Shown: one piece after another, positions 1 to 8,000 of the stretch
Numbering within the stretch: the first letter of the stretch is position 1
How the letters are laid out: every line of letters begins with the position of its first letter
NCBI GenBank assembly: GCA_037074765.1
Contig: JBAMDO010000456.1
Location: 1 to 17,868 of the forward strand
Origin: Mansonella perstans
Taxonomy: Eukaryota > Nematoda > Chromadorea > Rhabditida > Onchocercidae
Reading direction: 5' to 3'
DNA length: 17,868 nucleotides
Made by a program: the position numbers and the translations under genes
The notes under the pieces: model-generated
The model's database searches: none
Told to the model about the DNA's origin: nothing
What the model saw: the letters and a program-made list of their open reading frames with translations, nothing else

Positions 1-159
1 TTCGTCTTATTTTGCTTAGAAACGAACAAACGACAATATATGAATAAATCGATAGGATTAACTTCAATCGATCTTTATCGATAAAAATGAAATTTAATCA
101 CTAAATAAGTAATTATTTAATTTTGAAGATTTTGATTGCTGAAAATTAACGTATTTCAG
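1..159 (+). other. 3' part of an intron upstream of the first visible exon
   Basis: This stretch is AT-rich with stops in all three + frames. It ends in TTTCAG at 154-159, which matches the nematode-type 3' splice acceptor and is followed directly by an open coding exon. I therefore read it as the end of an intron whose 5' end lies outside the window. It contains three ATCGAT hexamers, described separately. I see no other coding sequence in it. Confidence 0.7.
48..85. promoter_or_regulatory. Cluster of three ATCGAT motifs, one in a 12-bp palindrome
   Basis: ATCGAT occurs at 48-53, 67-72 and 77-82. The last copy lies in the perfect palindrome TTTATCGATAAA (74-85), which also contains the TATCGATA core known from insect DRE elements. 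ATCGAT is also close to the site bound by CUT/ONECUT-type homeodomain proteins. Three copies within 38 bases of intron is denser than base composition predicts. A role as an intronic regulatory element is inference. Confidence 0.35.
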
Positions 160-322
160 GTCAACAAGCAGTATCACGGGCAACACCATTTTATCCATCA
201 ATAAATCCTCTTGATATGGCAGCCAAAATTGCCGCTGATAGCGCGGCATTATCAAAAGCTGCTGAATTCCCGTACTATCCAACTTTTTTTCATCCTACCG
301 CACCGACAAACACGACAGCTGG
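160..322 (+). CDS. Internal coding exon of a regulator-like gene (partial gene)
   Basis: The exon is 163 bases long, bounded by the acceptor TTTCAG (154-159) and the donor GTAAAA (323-328). It begins with the last two bases of a split codon, reads 53 full codons, and ends with the first two bases (GG) of the next split codon. The peptide runs from QQAVSRATPFYPSINPLD through an alanine-rich helix-like stretch (MAAKIAADSAALSKAAE), then an aromatic/proline segment (FPYYPTFFHPTAP) and a Thr/Asn end. No catalytic motif or DNA-binding domain is visible. Proline, tyrosine and alanine-rich tails of this kind are common in developmental transcription factors and RNA-binding regulators. I do not recognise the family, and the folded domain is presumably encoded upstream of the window. 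The exon call is strong because its phase matches the next exon exactly. Confidence 0.8.
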
Positions 323-974
323 GTAAAATTGAACAAATATACTTTTTAGTTTTTAATTCTACACTTGTTAGAATAAAAATATGACGAATAATAGTCCAGC
401 TATTTATTTATAGCTTCAACATTTTTTTCTAACTCTTATTTTCATTGGTATTTTTAAGAATGCTAAAAATTTATCTTTCATTTTCTTGAGGATATTTATT
501 TCCCATAAAATATGCAAAATTTTTGAATAGATGTTATATATTCAGAAATAACTGATGAATAAATATAATACTAATGAGGTTAATTAATGCAGACATATGA
601 TATAATGAGCATCATATAAAATTTAAATGGATGGTGCTATATTTGATACAATTAGTTATGGTATACATTTAATTAGGACAATTCTTTGAAGATGATAATT
701 GTAAGTAAATTAAGAGTTAATTTTATGACATATAATAACATTGTCTATCATTTACTTTCTTGTTTTCATCCTCTTCCTCTATTTCATTTTATTCATATTT
801 ATCTTAATTTTTTTATTCAAACTTTTTTATATTATTTACAAATAGTTTGAAAAATATTACCAAGAAAAAAGTTTTTTTCTTCTCTTTAATTTTTAAAATT
901 TAAAAAAAAGCAACAATTTTTATAGTTGAAATTTTTTTCATCATTTTATTTTCATTACTTTATCAATTTTTCAG
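323..974 (+). other. Intron between the two coding exons (652 bases)
   Basis: The intron starts with GTAAAA at 323 and ends with TTTTTCAG (967-974). It interrupts a Gly codon (GG|C, phase 2). Its content is AT-rich, with T-rich runs at 760-840 and 860-960, and I see no coding segment in it. A small 7-bp inverted repeat (ATATGAT at 595-601, ATCATAT at 611-617) is the only structure I noticed. Alternative exons inside it cannot be excluded without transcript data. Confidence 0.75.
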
Positions 975-1170
975 CTTAATGCCTGCATACAATCCGTATG
1001 ATTTGCAACGAAATGTATTAGCCGCATATGCAATGAAGACAAATGTTATGGCGCATGCAGCTGCAGCTGCGGTTGCAGTACAATCACCTACAACAAATAT
1101 TAATAATAGTAGTAATAGCAATACATGTTGTAACTCTACAGCTTTAACGCAAGCTGCATCAATCGTATAA
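975..1170 (+). CDS. Terminal coding exon, low-complexity C-terminus of the same gene
   Basis: After the strong acceptor TTTTTCAG (967-974), the first base C completes GGC (Gly) with the previous exon. The frame then reads 64 codons to TAA at 1168-1170. The peptide begins LMPAYNPYDLQRNVLAAYAM, followed by an alanine block (HAAAAAVAVQ) and an Asn/Ser tract (NINNSSNSNT) containing a Cys-Cys pair, and ends in TQAASIV. There is an ATG at 979, but the splice phase shows it is internal rather than a start. Mixed codons (GCA/GCT/GCG, AAT/AAC, AGT/AGC) in the low-complexity runs argue for selected protein sequence rather than a simple DNA repeat. Together with exon 160-322 this gives about 118 C-terminal residues. 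The tail looks disordered, and the gene identity is unknown. Confidence 0.8.
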
Positions 1171-1267
1171 TTCGACGTACGTTTATTTTTTCAAATTTTA
1201 CTCAATTTATTTATATCGCAAATTTGATTTATAGTTTTATTCGAAGGGAAAGGATTTTAAGGCTAAA

Positions 1268-1290
1268 TTTTTTTTTTTTTTTTTTTTTTT
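1268..1290. repeat. Poly-T tract, 23 bases
   Basis: Twenty-three consecutive T bases lie 98 bases after the stop codon. This may be a homopolymer within the 3' UTR or the A-tail of an old retro-element on the minus strand. No flanking target-site duplication is evident. Confidence 0.85.
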
Positions 1291-1824
1291 AAGTATGACG
1301 TAGTGGAATTTTCAATAAGACAACAAAAAAGAAAAAAAAAACGAAATGATTCATAAGAAACTTTTTTTTTCATATATTATCTTTTTGTTTTGCCTTTTTT
1401 CATGCTTATCAAATTTCGGAATTATAATCAAAATTTAATTTGGATGAAATAAGAAGAAAACTTAATTCTTAAGTATGCAATTTGCTTTTTTGTTATTACA
1501 TAATAATAATGTTTGTTCAAGTTTACTTTGTTAATTTAAGATACTACCAATTTTGAATTTTAAGACTTTTTCATCAAGTTTTTTAAAATATTCAGGTTGT
1601 TATTGTGTTTTAAACAAATTCATTCCTTTTTTAAACTTATTCATTTTTTTACCAACCTTAAATTTTCGAAGAAAATCATCCGCATACAATTTGAAAAGTT
1701 TAGTTTAATGTTTATATTATATGGTTTATCTGTGTCTTGTTGTACTTTCGCCAAGTTCATTTCGCTCTTTCCTTTTGTCTTTAAAAAAAAAAGTCACAAC
1801 CAAAAATATTTTTATGATTCATCA

Positions 1825-1830
1825 AATAAA
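1825..1830 (+). terminator. Candidate poly(A) signal AATAAA
   Basis: This is the first canonical AATAAA on the + strand downstream of the stop at 1168-1170, about 655 bases after it. That is long for a nematode 3' UTR, so a variant upstream signal is equally possible. Another AATAAA occurs at 2132-2137. Confidence 0.2.
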
Positions 1831-2471
1831 ATAATTCCAATTTTAGGATGAAAGTAACAAAAAGGGAAGGGAAAATAAGAATGGTATGAGAGCCTTCTTT
1901 GTTTGCACTTTTATTGAAATTTGTAACCTTTAATTTGTAAAGATAATGTTGTGATCATATCATTAAAAACAAAAATTTGAAATGGAAGAGAAAAACAGAA
2001 AGCAAAGATGGATGAAAGATTTTGTGAGAGAATGATTGAAAATAAGATAAAAAGTGTGGAAAGAAAATCAGTCATATTTTGATTTGTTAATGCGAAAGTT
2101 CAAAAGTTGAAAATTTCAAAGAGATATCAGGAATAAAACATGATAGTCGATGAATCAGATTATTCATCACGCTAACTTGAACTGATGATATGATTCGATG
2201 TTAAAAGTTTGTAATTTTCTCCTATTTCCTGTTCAGAAATCGGTCCAATTTTCTAGTAAGCATTTTGCTTTTAATAACTTGAAGATATTATTTATGATAC
2301 CTTAATTTTGTATCCTTTCATACCTGTTAAATATATGTGATATTTTCATAATATTGGAAAAAAAAAGGAAATATATCTCTAACAAATGTTAGCATAGAAA
2401 CTTGATATGTGTATACCATCTGAGAAATTCATTTATCAATATTCAACTTTCCAGCAATTTTTCTAGCTAAC

Positions 2472-2482
2472 TGATAAGATAA
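2472..2482 (+). promoter_or_regulatory. Double GATA site TGATAAGATAA
   Basis: TGATAA followed directly by GATAA forms two overlapping GATA-factor cores. TGATAA is the preferred site of nematode intestinal and hypodermal GATA factors (established knowledge). Use in vivo is not shown. Confidence 0.3.
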
Positions 2483-2550
2483 AGTGGATCGCAATGCAAG
2501 GATACTAAGGATCAAATGCGGGCATCAAAAATTATTGCCATCCTTTGAAA

Positions 2551-2576
2551 ATGATATCATCACTTGATGATATTAT
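2551..2576. repeat. Near-perfect 26-bp palindrome
   Basis: ATGATATCATCA (2551-2562) and TGATGATATTAT (2565-2576) are inverted copies with one G:T wobble and only 2 bases between them. It could be a dimeric protein-binding site or a small hairpin. Confidence 0.5.
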
Positions 2577-2989
2577 CAGAAAATATATTGATATTATGCA
2601 GCAATTAATGTAAATGAAACCCTTATCTAAGAAGTGATTCACAAGACTTGAGTTTTATGAAGTACAAAATTTGATATATTCAAATTTTTTATTATTAATT
2701 ATAAAGAATTAAAAAGTGGACATTATTGCATTTCTTTGTTGTCATTTCTATTTTCCTGTTTGTTGATTTTCTGAATGCGAATTTCTTTTCTTTATTGATT
2801 ACAAAAAATTATTCCATATGTGCGGAGCAGTTAGGAGATTAAAAAAGGAGTAATGAAGAACAAGTTAAATGAATATGGGGAATTTAAAAGGGGAATAAAA
2901 ATATAGTTGTTATTAAAACGTGAATCTATTTAAGCGTATTGGGAGGTTTTAAATATTAATTAGGATAATGATAATAATGATAATGATAG

Positions 2990-3002
2990 TGATTAGTAAT
3001 CA
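2990..3002. promoter_or_regulatory. Palindrome TGATTAGTAATCA
   Basis: Two ATTA cores face outward around a single central G, the arrangement of a symmetric homeodomain or bZIP-like dimer site. It directly follows the repeated TGATAAT motifs at about 2965-2990. The regulatory role is inferred. Confidence 0.25.
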
Positions 3003-3230
3003 TAGCAATTGTTAAGAAAAACAATAATGGGGAATGTCTGCTGGTGATAATGGAGACAGTTGATCAGGATGACGATGATGTGAAAAGAAAGACTATAAAT
3101 AGTCAATCATTTCATTTTATCGTTCTTTTATAACTCATTTAATCTATCTTATTATTCATTGGTCATTTAAAATATTTCTTTCAATTCTTCATATTCTTAC
3201 TCGTTCCAAGTATATTACCCTTTCTTTTCG

Positions 3231-3245
3231 TTTTTTTTTTTTTTT
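3231..3245. repeat. Poly-T tract, 15 bases
   Basis: Fifteen consecutive T bases in intergenic DNA with no other associated structure. Confidence 0.8.
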
Positions 3246-3682
3246 AAATTGAAATTTTCCAATGAAATGTAATGGGACAGGAAGAAAAGGAGGAAAAGGA
3301 GTTCTTTTTTTTTTTTAAATTTATTGAAATTGTTAAATGAAGTTGGGGAAGAGCAGCAGGAATAAAAGAAAAGATGTGCAAAAGTGTGCAACATAAGTTA
3401 ATCACTGAATTTTAAATTTACCCTAAACTTCAAAGAAGAATTGAATAAATGGGAGAGATAATGAATAATAGCTTTTTTTTTGCTTAGTAACATTACATTT
3501 GTCGCAATATTTGTAAGCTTTTAACGAATATCTTTTCTTTTTGAATGAAAAGTTAAAGCATATTTTTCTAAGTAATCAAAACATTTAAATTTATTATCCA
3601 ATAATTAACATATTTGAAACATTAGGATTTGAAATACTTGATTAGGTAAAAATTAGATGGAGAAAGGGGCGTAAAAAAGAAA

Positions 3683-3690
3683 TGACGTCA
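3683..3690. promoter_or_regulatory. Perfect CRE palindrome TGACGTCA
   Basis: TGACGTCA is the full cAMP-response element bound by CREB/ATF bZIP proteins (established knowledge). A full site is uncommon in DNA this AT-rich. It lies 81 bases upstream of an ATG-initiated open frame at 3771, but no gene there is convincing, so the target is unknown. Confidence 0.35.
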
Positions 3691-3902
3691 AATAAAAGTT
3701 ATCAGATATACATTCTACCTTATTTTTTGTACATAAATAGTGTCTTCATTGCTATGCAACAGAATAAGTCATGATGTTGTTTGTTATCCTCACTATTACG
3801 TTATTAATTGGAAGAAGGTTGTTACGTACGCAACGTAGATGTATTTTCCACTATCAATACATAATTGTTTTTTTTTTTGTCATTTTATATTTCTTGAATT
3901 GT

Positions 3903-4014
3903 ATGAATTATTTGTTCCTAACAGATACACAACATACCTACGCACATACACACGTAATATATGAATTATTTGTATCTGATAGACATACACCCACGCACAT
4001 ACCCACGTATATCT
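3903..4014 (+). repeat. Imperfect tandem duplication, unit about 58 bases
   Basis: Copy 1 (3903-3960) and copy 2 (3961 to about 4014) both begin ATGAATTATTTGT. Both continue through a CA-rich segment (CGCACATACACACGTA and CGCACATACCCACGTA). The copies differ by several substitutions and small indels, so the duplication is not recent. An open frame (3771-4022) runs through both copies, but I regard it as incidental. Confidence 0.7.
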
Positions 4015-4144
4015 ATAAATAATAAATCATTGGAAAAATAGTTTTGTTCAATTTTCCATTTCTTTCAAGTTTGCTTGAGAAACCGATCCGATGAATCAAT
4101 TGAGCGGTCTTGCTTGGAACAATATGGTTTTTGGGAACAAAGAA

Positions 4145-4190
4145 GATGCCCATCATTGTGACAAATCATATTGTCACAATGATGGGCATC
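4145..4190. repeat. Perfect 20-bp inverted repeat with 6-base loop
   Basis: The left arm (4145-4164) begins GATGCCCATC and the right arm (4171-4190) ends GATGGGCATC. They are exact reverse complements over all 20 positions, separated by ATCATA (4165-4170). Pairing stops immediately outside the arms. A perfect stem of this length and GC content cannot be explained by chance in 18 kb. Possible explanations are a template-switch inversion, the core of a short palindromic mobile element, a small-RNA precursor (short for a miRNA, about 46 bases), or an assembly or cloning fold-back artefact. It lies inside a 35-codon open frame (4091-4198). Confidence 0.95.
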
Positions 4191-4198
4191 ATCACTAA

Positions 4199-4242
4199 CT
4201 ATCCATCTATCTATCTATCTACCTATCTATCTATCCATCCAT
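4199..4242. repeat. Imperfect TCTA/ATCC tetranucleotide microsatellite
   Basis: About ten repeats of CTAT with CCAT and CTAC variants run from 4199 to 4242, beginning 8 bases after the perfect inverted repeat. The close pairing suggests that the palindrome and the microsatellite may share a replication-slippage or fold-back origin. Confidence 0.85.
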
Positions 4243-6138
4243 TTTAGTTTAGTATGGATCATTTCGGAGCACAAAAGAATATTTGTACTGTTGTGATGCG
4301 TTTATGTCCGTATTTGCCCTTTGCGCTTTCCTTTCTTATTTGAATCATTTTTATTTTTTTGAAGAATTGTATAGAAAATGGTATAAAGAGCGATAATTGC
4401 TTAGAAAAAGATCAAATGAATAATGCAAATTATTGAGAAAATTAAATGATAAGTTTTTTAGTAATTAATTCATCCTATAACGTACACTTTTTGCATAAAA
4501 TTTACAATTTTCACTTTTTTTACGTGCAAGAAAAGTGAAAGGAGAAAATGTAACGTAACAATGTAATTTTTGATTTTTTCTTGTTAATTAATTTTTATAT
4601 ATGAAAAAATTACTTATAGCGCTATTATTTCCTTTGATAACAAACACAATGTATAGAGTATAAACATTTATCGTAATATAATCATTCATTGTTAATTACT
4701 TATCTTTAATTATGTTATAGTACATTCATAAATAACATTTGAATCGCTCTTTTTTATTCTTTTCAAACATTACGGTTATCCTTTCAAATGACTATTTTTT
4801 CAACATCATTTGCATATTATTTCTGTTGTAAACATCACTGTAATATTTACATCTTCAATTTTGTATGATTTATTTAGGTTTTAAATATACAAAATTTAAT
4901 TAAGAATTTGAAATATAAATTAAATTGTTGGACTTTTATTACATACAGTATAAATTAATTGTTTTAATCGTTGATAATGATTGATAAGCAAAAAAAAAAA
5001 GGAAAAAAATATTTCTATTATTCAATGGTATTAATAATTTGCAGTGATTCTTTAACCAATATTTAGATATTAGTTCAAGTGAATTAAAGTGATGATTTTA
5101 CGGTTATACAGTTAGGTGGAGCAGAATAAATTCTAATGACGATTTAGTGATGCGTAATCTACGATATCTCATTATTTCGGTGCATTTGCATTTTAATTAA
5201 TGGTGGATAAAAAGGAAACACAAAAAATAGGAATAAAATCTGTAATAATCATGAACAATCATAAAATAACGATATTGAAATAGGTGCATTTAAAAGGATA
5301 ACTGTAATCATGAAATAATGATTACAACGGATTGACAAATACTGTAATTTATTAATGATAATACCAATATTATCTCTCTATTATGATTATGAGATAAAAA
5401 TTGGATAAACTGAACAAAACGAGAAAATGTCCCCATCACTATTATTGTTATGATGATCTTTGCTTTTTTTTTCTGAATAATAAAGGATTTAGAAGAATTG
5501 CATTATGGTAGTAAATTTAAGATTATAAAAACAGTTTTCCACAGTAGTTTTAATAATCTAAACAATAATTTTAATAACTTTACTCTTTATTATCTTTCAT
5601 TTCATTCATCCTTTTTTTCCCTTTGATTTCTTTTTTAGTGCTGAAAATTTTTACAATTTTTGTCAATAGATTTGCTGTGTTCTTACTTTCTTTCTTCTTT
5701 TGCTGCAATTTTAATATTAATTAATTCACTTTACGATTATAAGTATCACAAAATGCTGTATAAGTGGTTGGTAATTCTATTTGCATTAATTACCCTTCTT
5801 CTGCCAAACTTGTAATAATATTTAATTATTTAATAATTTGTTCGAAATGATAGAGGAGAGAATAATGTGTGTGTATTGTTAATTAGATTTTCAATTAAAA
5901 ATATATGAATTGTCGATCTTTCTTTTCTTCTTTAACTTCATCTCTTATTTATAATCTCAAATTTTTGCGAAATCTTATTTTTGCATGTTCAAGATTATTT
6001 GATAATTTTGGAAGTGAATTATTTTAAACTTAATAAGATTGAAAATAGCTGAATGGAAAAAAAAAGAGAAGAAATTTTTTTTTGGAATTTCTAACATAAA
6101 TTACAGTATATGAAAGGATAAAATCCTCACGCTGTTAG
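4243..6138. other. Non-coding intergenic stretch
   Basis: No open frame of interest and no RNA gene recognised. The sequence is strongly AT-rich with A and T runs. One small hairpin lies at 5303-5326. Nothing else stands out. Confidence 0.6.
5303..5326. repeat. 9-bp inverted repeat, 6-base loop
   Basis: TGTAATCAT (5303-5311) and ATGATTACA (5318-5326) are perfect reverse complements around GAAATA. Each arm contains a homeodomain-like TAATC core. It may be a dimer site or a chance hairpin. Confidence 0.5.
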
Positions 6139-6156
6139 GTCTTTAGAGTTTTGAAA

Positions 6157-6194
6157 ATATGTCTACATGTATGTGTAGGGCCAAGTAGACATAT
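6157..6194. repeat. 10-bp inverted repeat ATATGTCTAC / GTAGACATAT
   Basis: The arms at 6157-6166 and 6185-6194 pair perfectly around an 18-base loop. GAGT upstream and ACTC downstream could add four pairs after an internal loop. On the minus strand the right arm continues into TGATATGTCTAC, which shares the 5' end (TGATATGT) of the nematode miR-50/62/90 group. The loop is too short to hold a standard mature miRNA duplex, so I do not call a miRNA. Confidence 0.55.
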
Positions 6195-6324
6195 CAGGAC
6201 TCAACATTTCAATGCCAAATTGCAGTTAACACATTTGTCTTACATTGTGGAAAGGGATTTTAGTTGGCATAATAATGCTTTTGGTGGTAAAAGAATTAAA
6301 GGCCTTGATGAAAAAGAGAATTAA

Positions 6325-6869
6325 ATTTAAATGAAAATGGAATTTAAATTGAATCATCTCAATGACAGATGAAGTAAGGTGGTGTATGGACGATGAATTT
6401 CGTGAATATTTTTGATTCGCAAAGATATGATTGAATTAGAGGCAGGGTGAGAAGGAGAGGAGTTAATTTACTTAATTTAACATTTGTAAATAATTAATTT
6501 ACTTTTTTCATTTTTTTCCAAAAATTTTCAGGAATTGTTATAAAACGCAAAAGAAAGAAGAAAAAAGGAGAGGAAACACGGGCAACAATAATATTTATCA
6601 CGATATTTTTCATCATCATCCCTATTAATGCAAAATGCATAGTATGGAAGTAATTTCGGGAGAGTATTTTCCGGATTTTCCTTTTTGTTTTTTCAGGATG
6701 GGTTTTTGCTTTTATTGAACTGCTTTTTCGTGTATTCCCGTTCGATTTATTTGCATTTATGTTCTTTGTATTTCTTTTATCTTCTTCAATATTTGTTATC
6801 TTATGTACGTTTTAACGCTGATATCAACGATATATCTCTCATATTTTCTTTTTTGTTAACCTCAAATTA
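6325..6869. other. Intergenic, T-rich open frame only
   Basis: The 6685-6870 stretch is open on the + strand after a TTTTTTCAG acceptor-like string (6688-6696). It encodes almost only Phe, Leu, Tyr and Ser, as T-rich DNA does, and starts at a TTG codon. I do not call a gene. Confidence 0.5.
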
Positions 6870-7300
6870 AGTATGACTTCCAAGTTCGCCATCAGCAACT
6901 ACTGTAAAGCAAAGTTCGGAAATTGGTTACACAAATCGGTTAGTTAATTAATTAATTTCCTCTTTTGTATGTACGTATATTGGATTAGTTTTCGTTAAAT
7001 TCATTTCAAGTTTGGTTTCAGAAAATTGCAAAGGAAACTCTTTTTTCCAGACCTTTCTATTTTGAATTATCTTCGAGGCAATTCGCAGAAAAATGAGAAA
7101 GATAGGGTCTAAAAATGGTCACGTGATTGAATACAGCTTACAATCAGTGATCTAAACACACGTGAAATAAAGTGAGAAATGGACGTGGATGATACTTACA
7201 TCTCGTTGAATCCATCCGCTTTTAAAAAGCCAAAATAAATAAGTAATAATTATCTTCCCCTCGAAATTAAGCTTGGATTATCCGGAAGTTGTATACAGTC
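6870..7300. promoter_or_regulatory. Higher-GC island with two E-boxes and an ETS-type site
   Basis: This segment is visibly richer in G+C and CpG than its flanks. It contains CACGTG at 7120-7125 (within TCACGTGA, 7119-7126) and again at 7159-7164, and CCGGAAGT at 7282-7289. TCACGTGA is the palindrome preferred by TFEB/HLH-30-type bHLH proteins and CCGGAAGT is the ETS core (both established). Several short open frames start at ATGs at 6873, 7093 and 7179, and all three frames look protein-like in places. The effect may therefore come from composition. It could be an enhancer, a promoter, or small exons of an unrecognised gene. Confidence 0.35.
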
Positions 7301-8000
7301 GCTGATTTTTTAATTATCATTTGATTTAAGTAGACTGTACTGAATTATGTAGTTCTGTTTTTTACCCATAGCAGCGGGAGGATGTGTTTGTAGCATAATT
7401 ATTGTCAAAGAAGAAAAAAACTTTGCAGTCGGATCAAAAATATTTGAAATTTTGTATATTATTTTTAACTATCTGTTAGCTCTTTATTCTTTTTTTGAAA
7501 TGATATATTTACTATTGAAATGTTTCAGCGGTGAAAGCTTTATCAAGTTTTTCAGCAGTCAAGTTTTCTGATTTTATTTTTGTTGTTTCGATTTTGATAT
7601 TTTAACGATTAACAATATGTTTGTCTATTTCGTATTTATTTTATTTACTGCATTAGTGATGTTTGATTTGCAAATTGTTTACATAGTAAATCGTCAATAG
7701 CATTTTACTTGCGAGGTATATAACTTTATTTGAATGCCATTCTAATAGTAAATGAAACTTGTAACATGTAGTTTTTACCCAAGATATTTCAAAAATTACA
7801 TTCCCATCCTTCATTGTTTTACTCTTAGTAGTGAGTAAAAGCAGGTTTCCGGAACTGGAATTAGGAATGGTTCATAATTGTATGCTTTCTACTTAGAAAA
7901 ATCATTTTAGCCTATTTCTTTTCACCATTTCTCCAACTCATTATATTTATGGGAGTCTGAGTAATAAATAATATAATAAAAGTGATAGGTGAAGTGGTAG
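7301..8000. other. Non-coding intergenic stretch
   Basis: No gene recognised. A 7-bp inverted repeat (TACAGTC at 7294-7300, GACTGTA at 7333-7339) spans its left edge. The rest is AT-rich without repeats or motifs that I could support. Confidence 0.55.

Larger units (their letters stand above)
1171..1846 (+). other. 3' flank / probable 3' UTR region
   Basis: This lies downstream of the stop at 1168-1170. It is AT-rich with a pure T run (1268-1290) and A-rich patches. The first canonical AATAAA after the stop is at 1825-1830, so the transcript may extend to about 1850 unless a variant signal such as AATAAG (about 1313) is used. A T-rich open frame (1597-1851) covers part of it, but it starts at a TTG codon and its Phe/Leu/Ile composition follows from base composition. 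Confidence 0.45.
1847..3660. other. Non-coding intergenic stretch with scattered GATA and homeodomain-type motifs
   Basis: I see no gene here. Short open frames of 18-28 codons occur by chance. Features of note are a double GATA site (2472-2482), a near-palindrome (2551-2576), a cluster of GATAAT repeats with a homeodomain-like palindrome (2960-3002), and a 15-base T run (3231-3245). The rest is AT-rich filler. Confidence 0.6.

Noticed and set aside
94..282. Minus-strand 62-codon open frame
   Set aside because: It is the antisense shadow of the well-supported exon 160-322 and continues into the adjoining intron.
1597..1851. 84-codon + frame in the 3' flank
   Set aside because: It starts at a TTG codon and is rich in Phe, Ile and Lys, as expected from T- and A-rich DNA. 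No homology is recognised.
1847..1933. Acceptor-like TTTTAG followed by 28 open codons (DESNKKGRENKNGMRAFFVC...)
   Set aside because: An alternative terminal exon is possible, but nothing links it to the upstream gene and the length is within chance.
3771..4022. 83-codon + frame with a membrane-like N-terminal part
   Set aside because: The hydrophobic half follows from T-rich DNA and the rest is the translated tandem CA-rich repeat. No family resemblance.
6685..6870. 61-codon + frame after TTTTTTCAG
   Set aside because: Starts at a TTG codon and is almost all Phe, Leu, Tyr and Ser. A compositional artefact is more likely than an exon.
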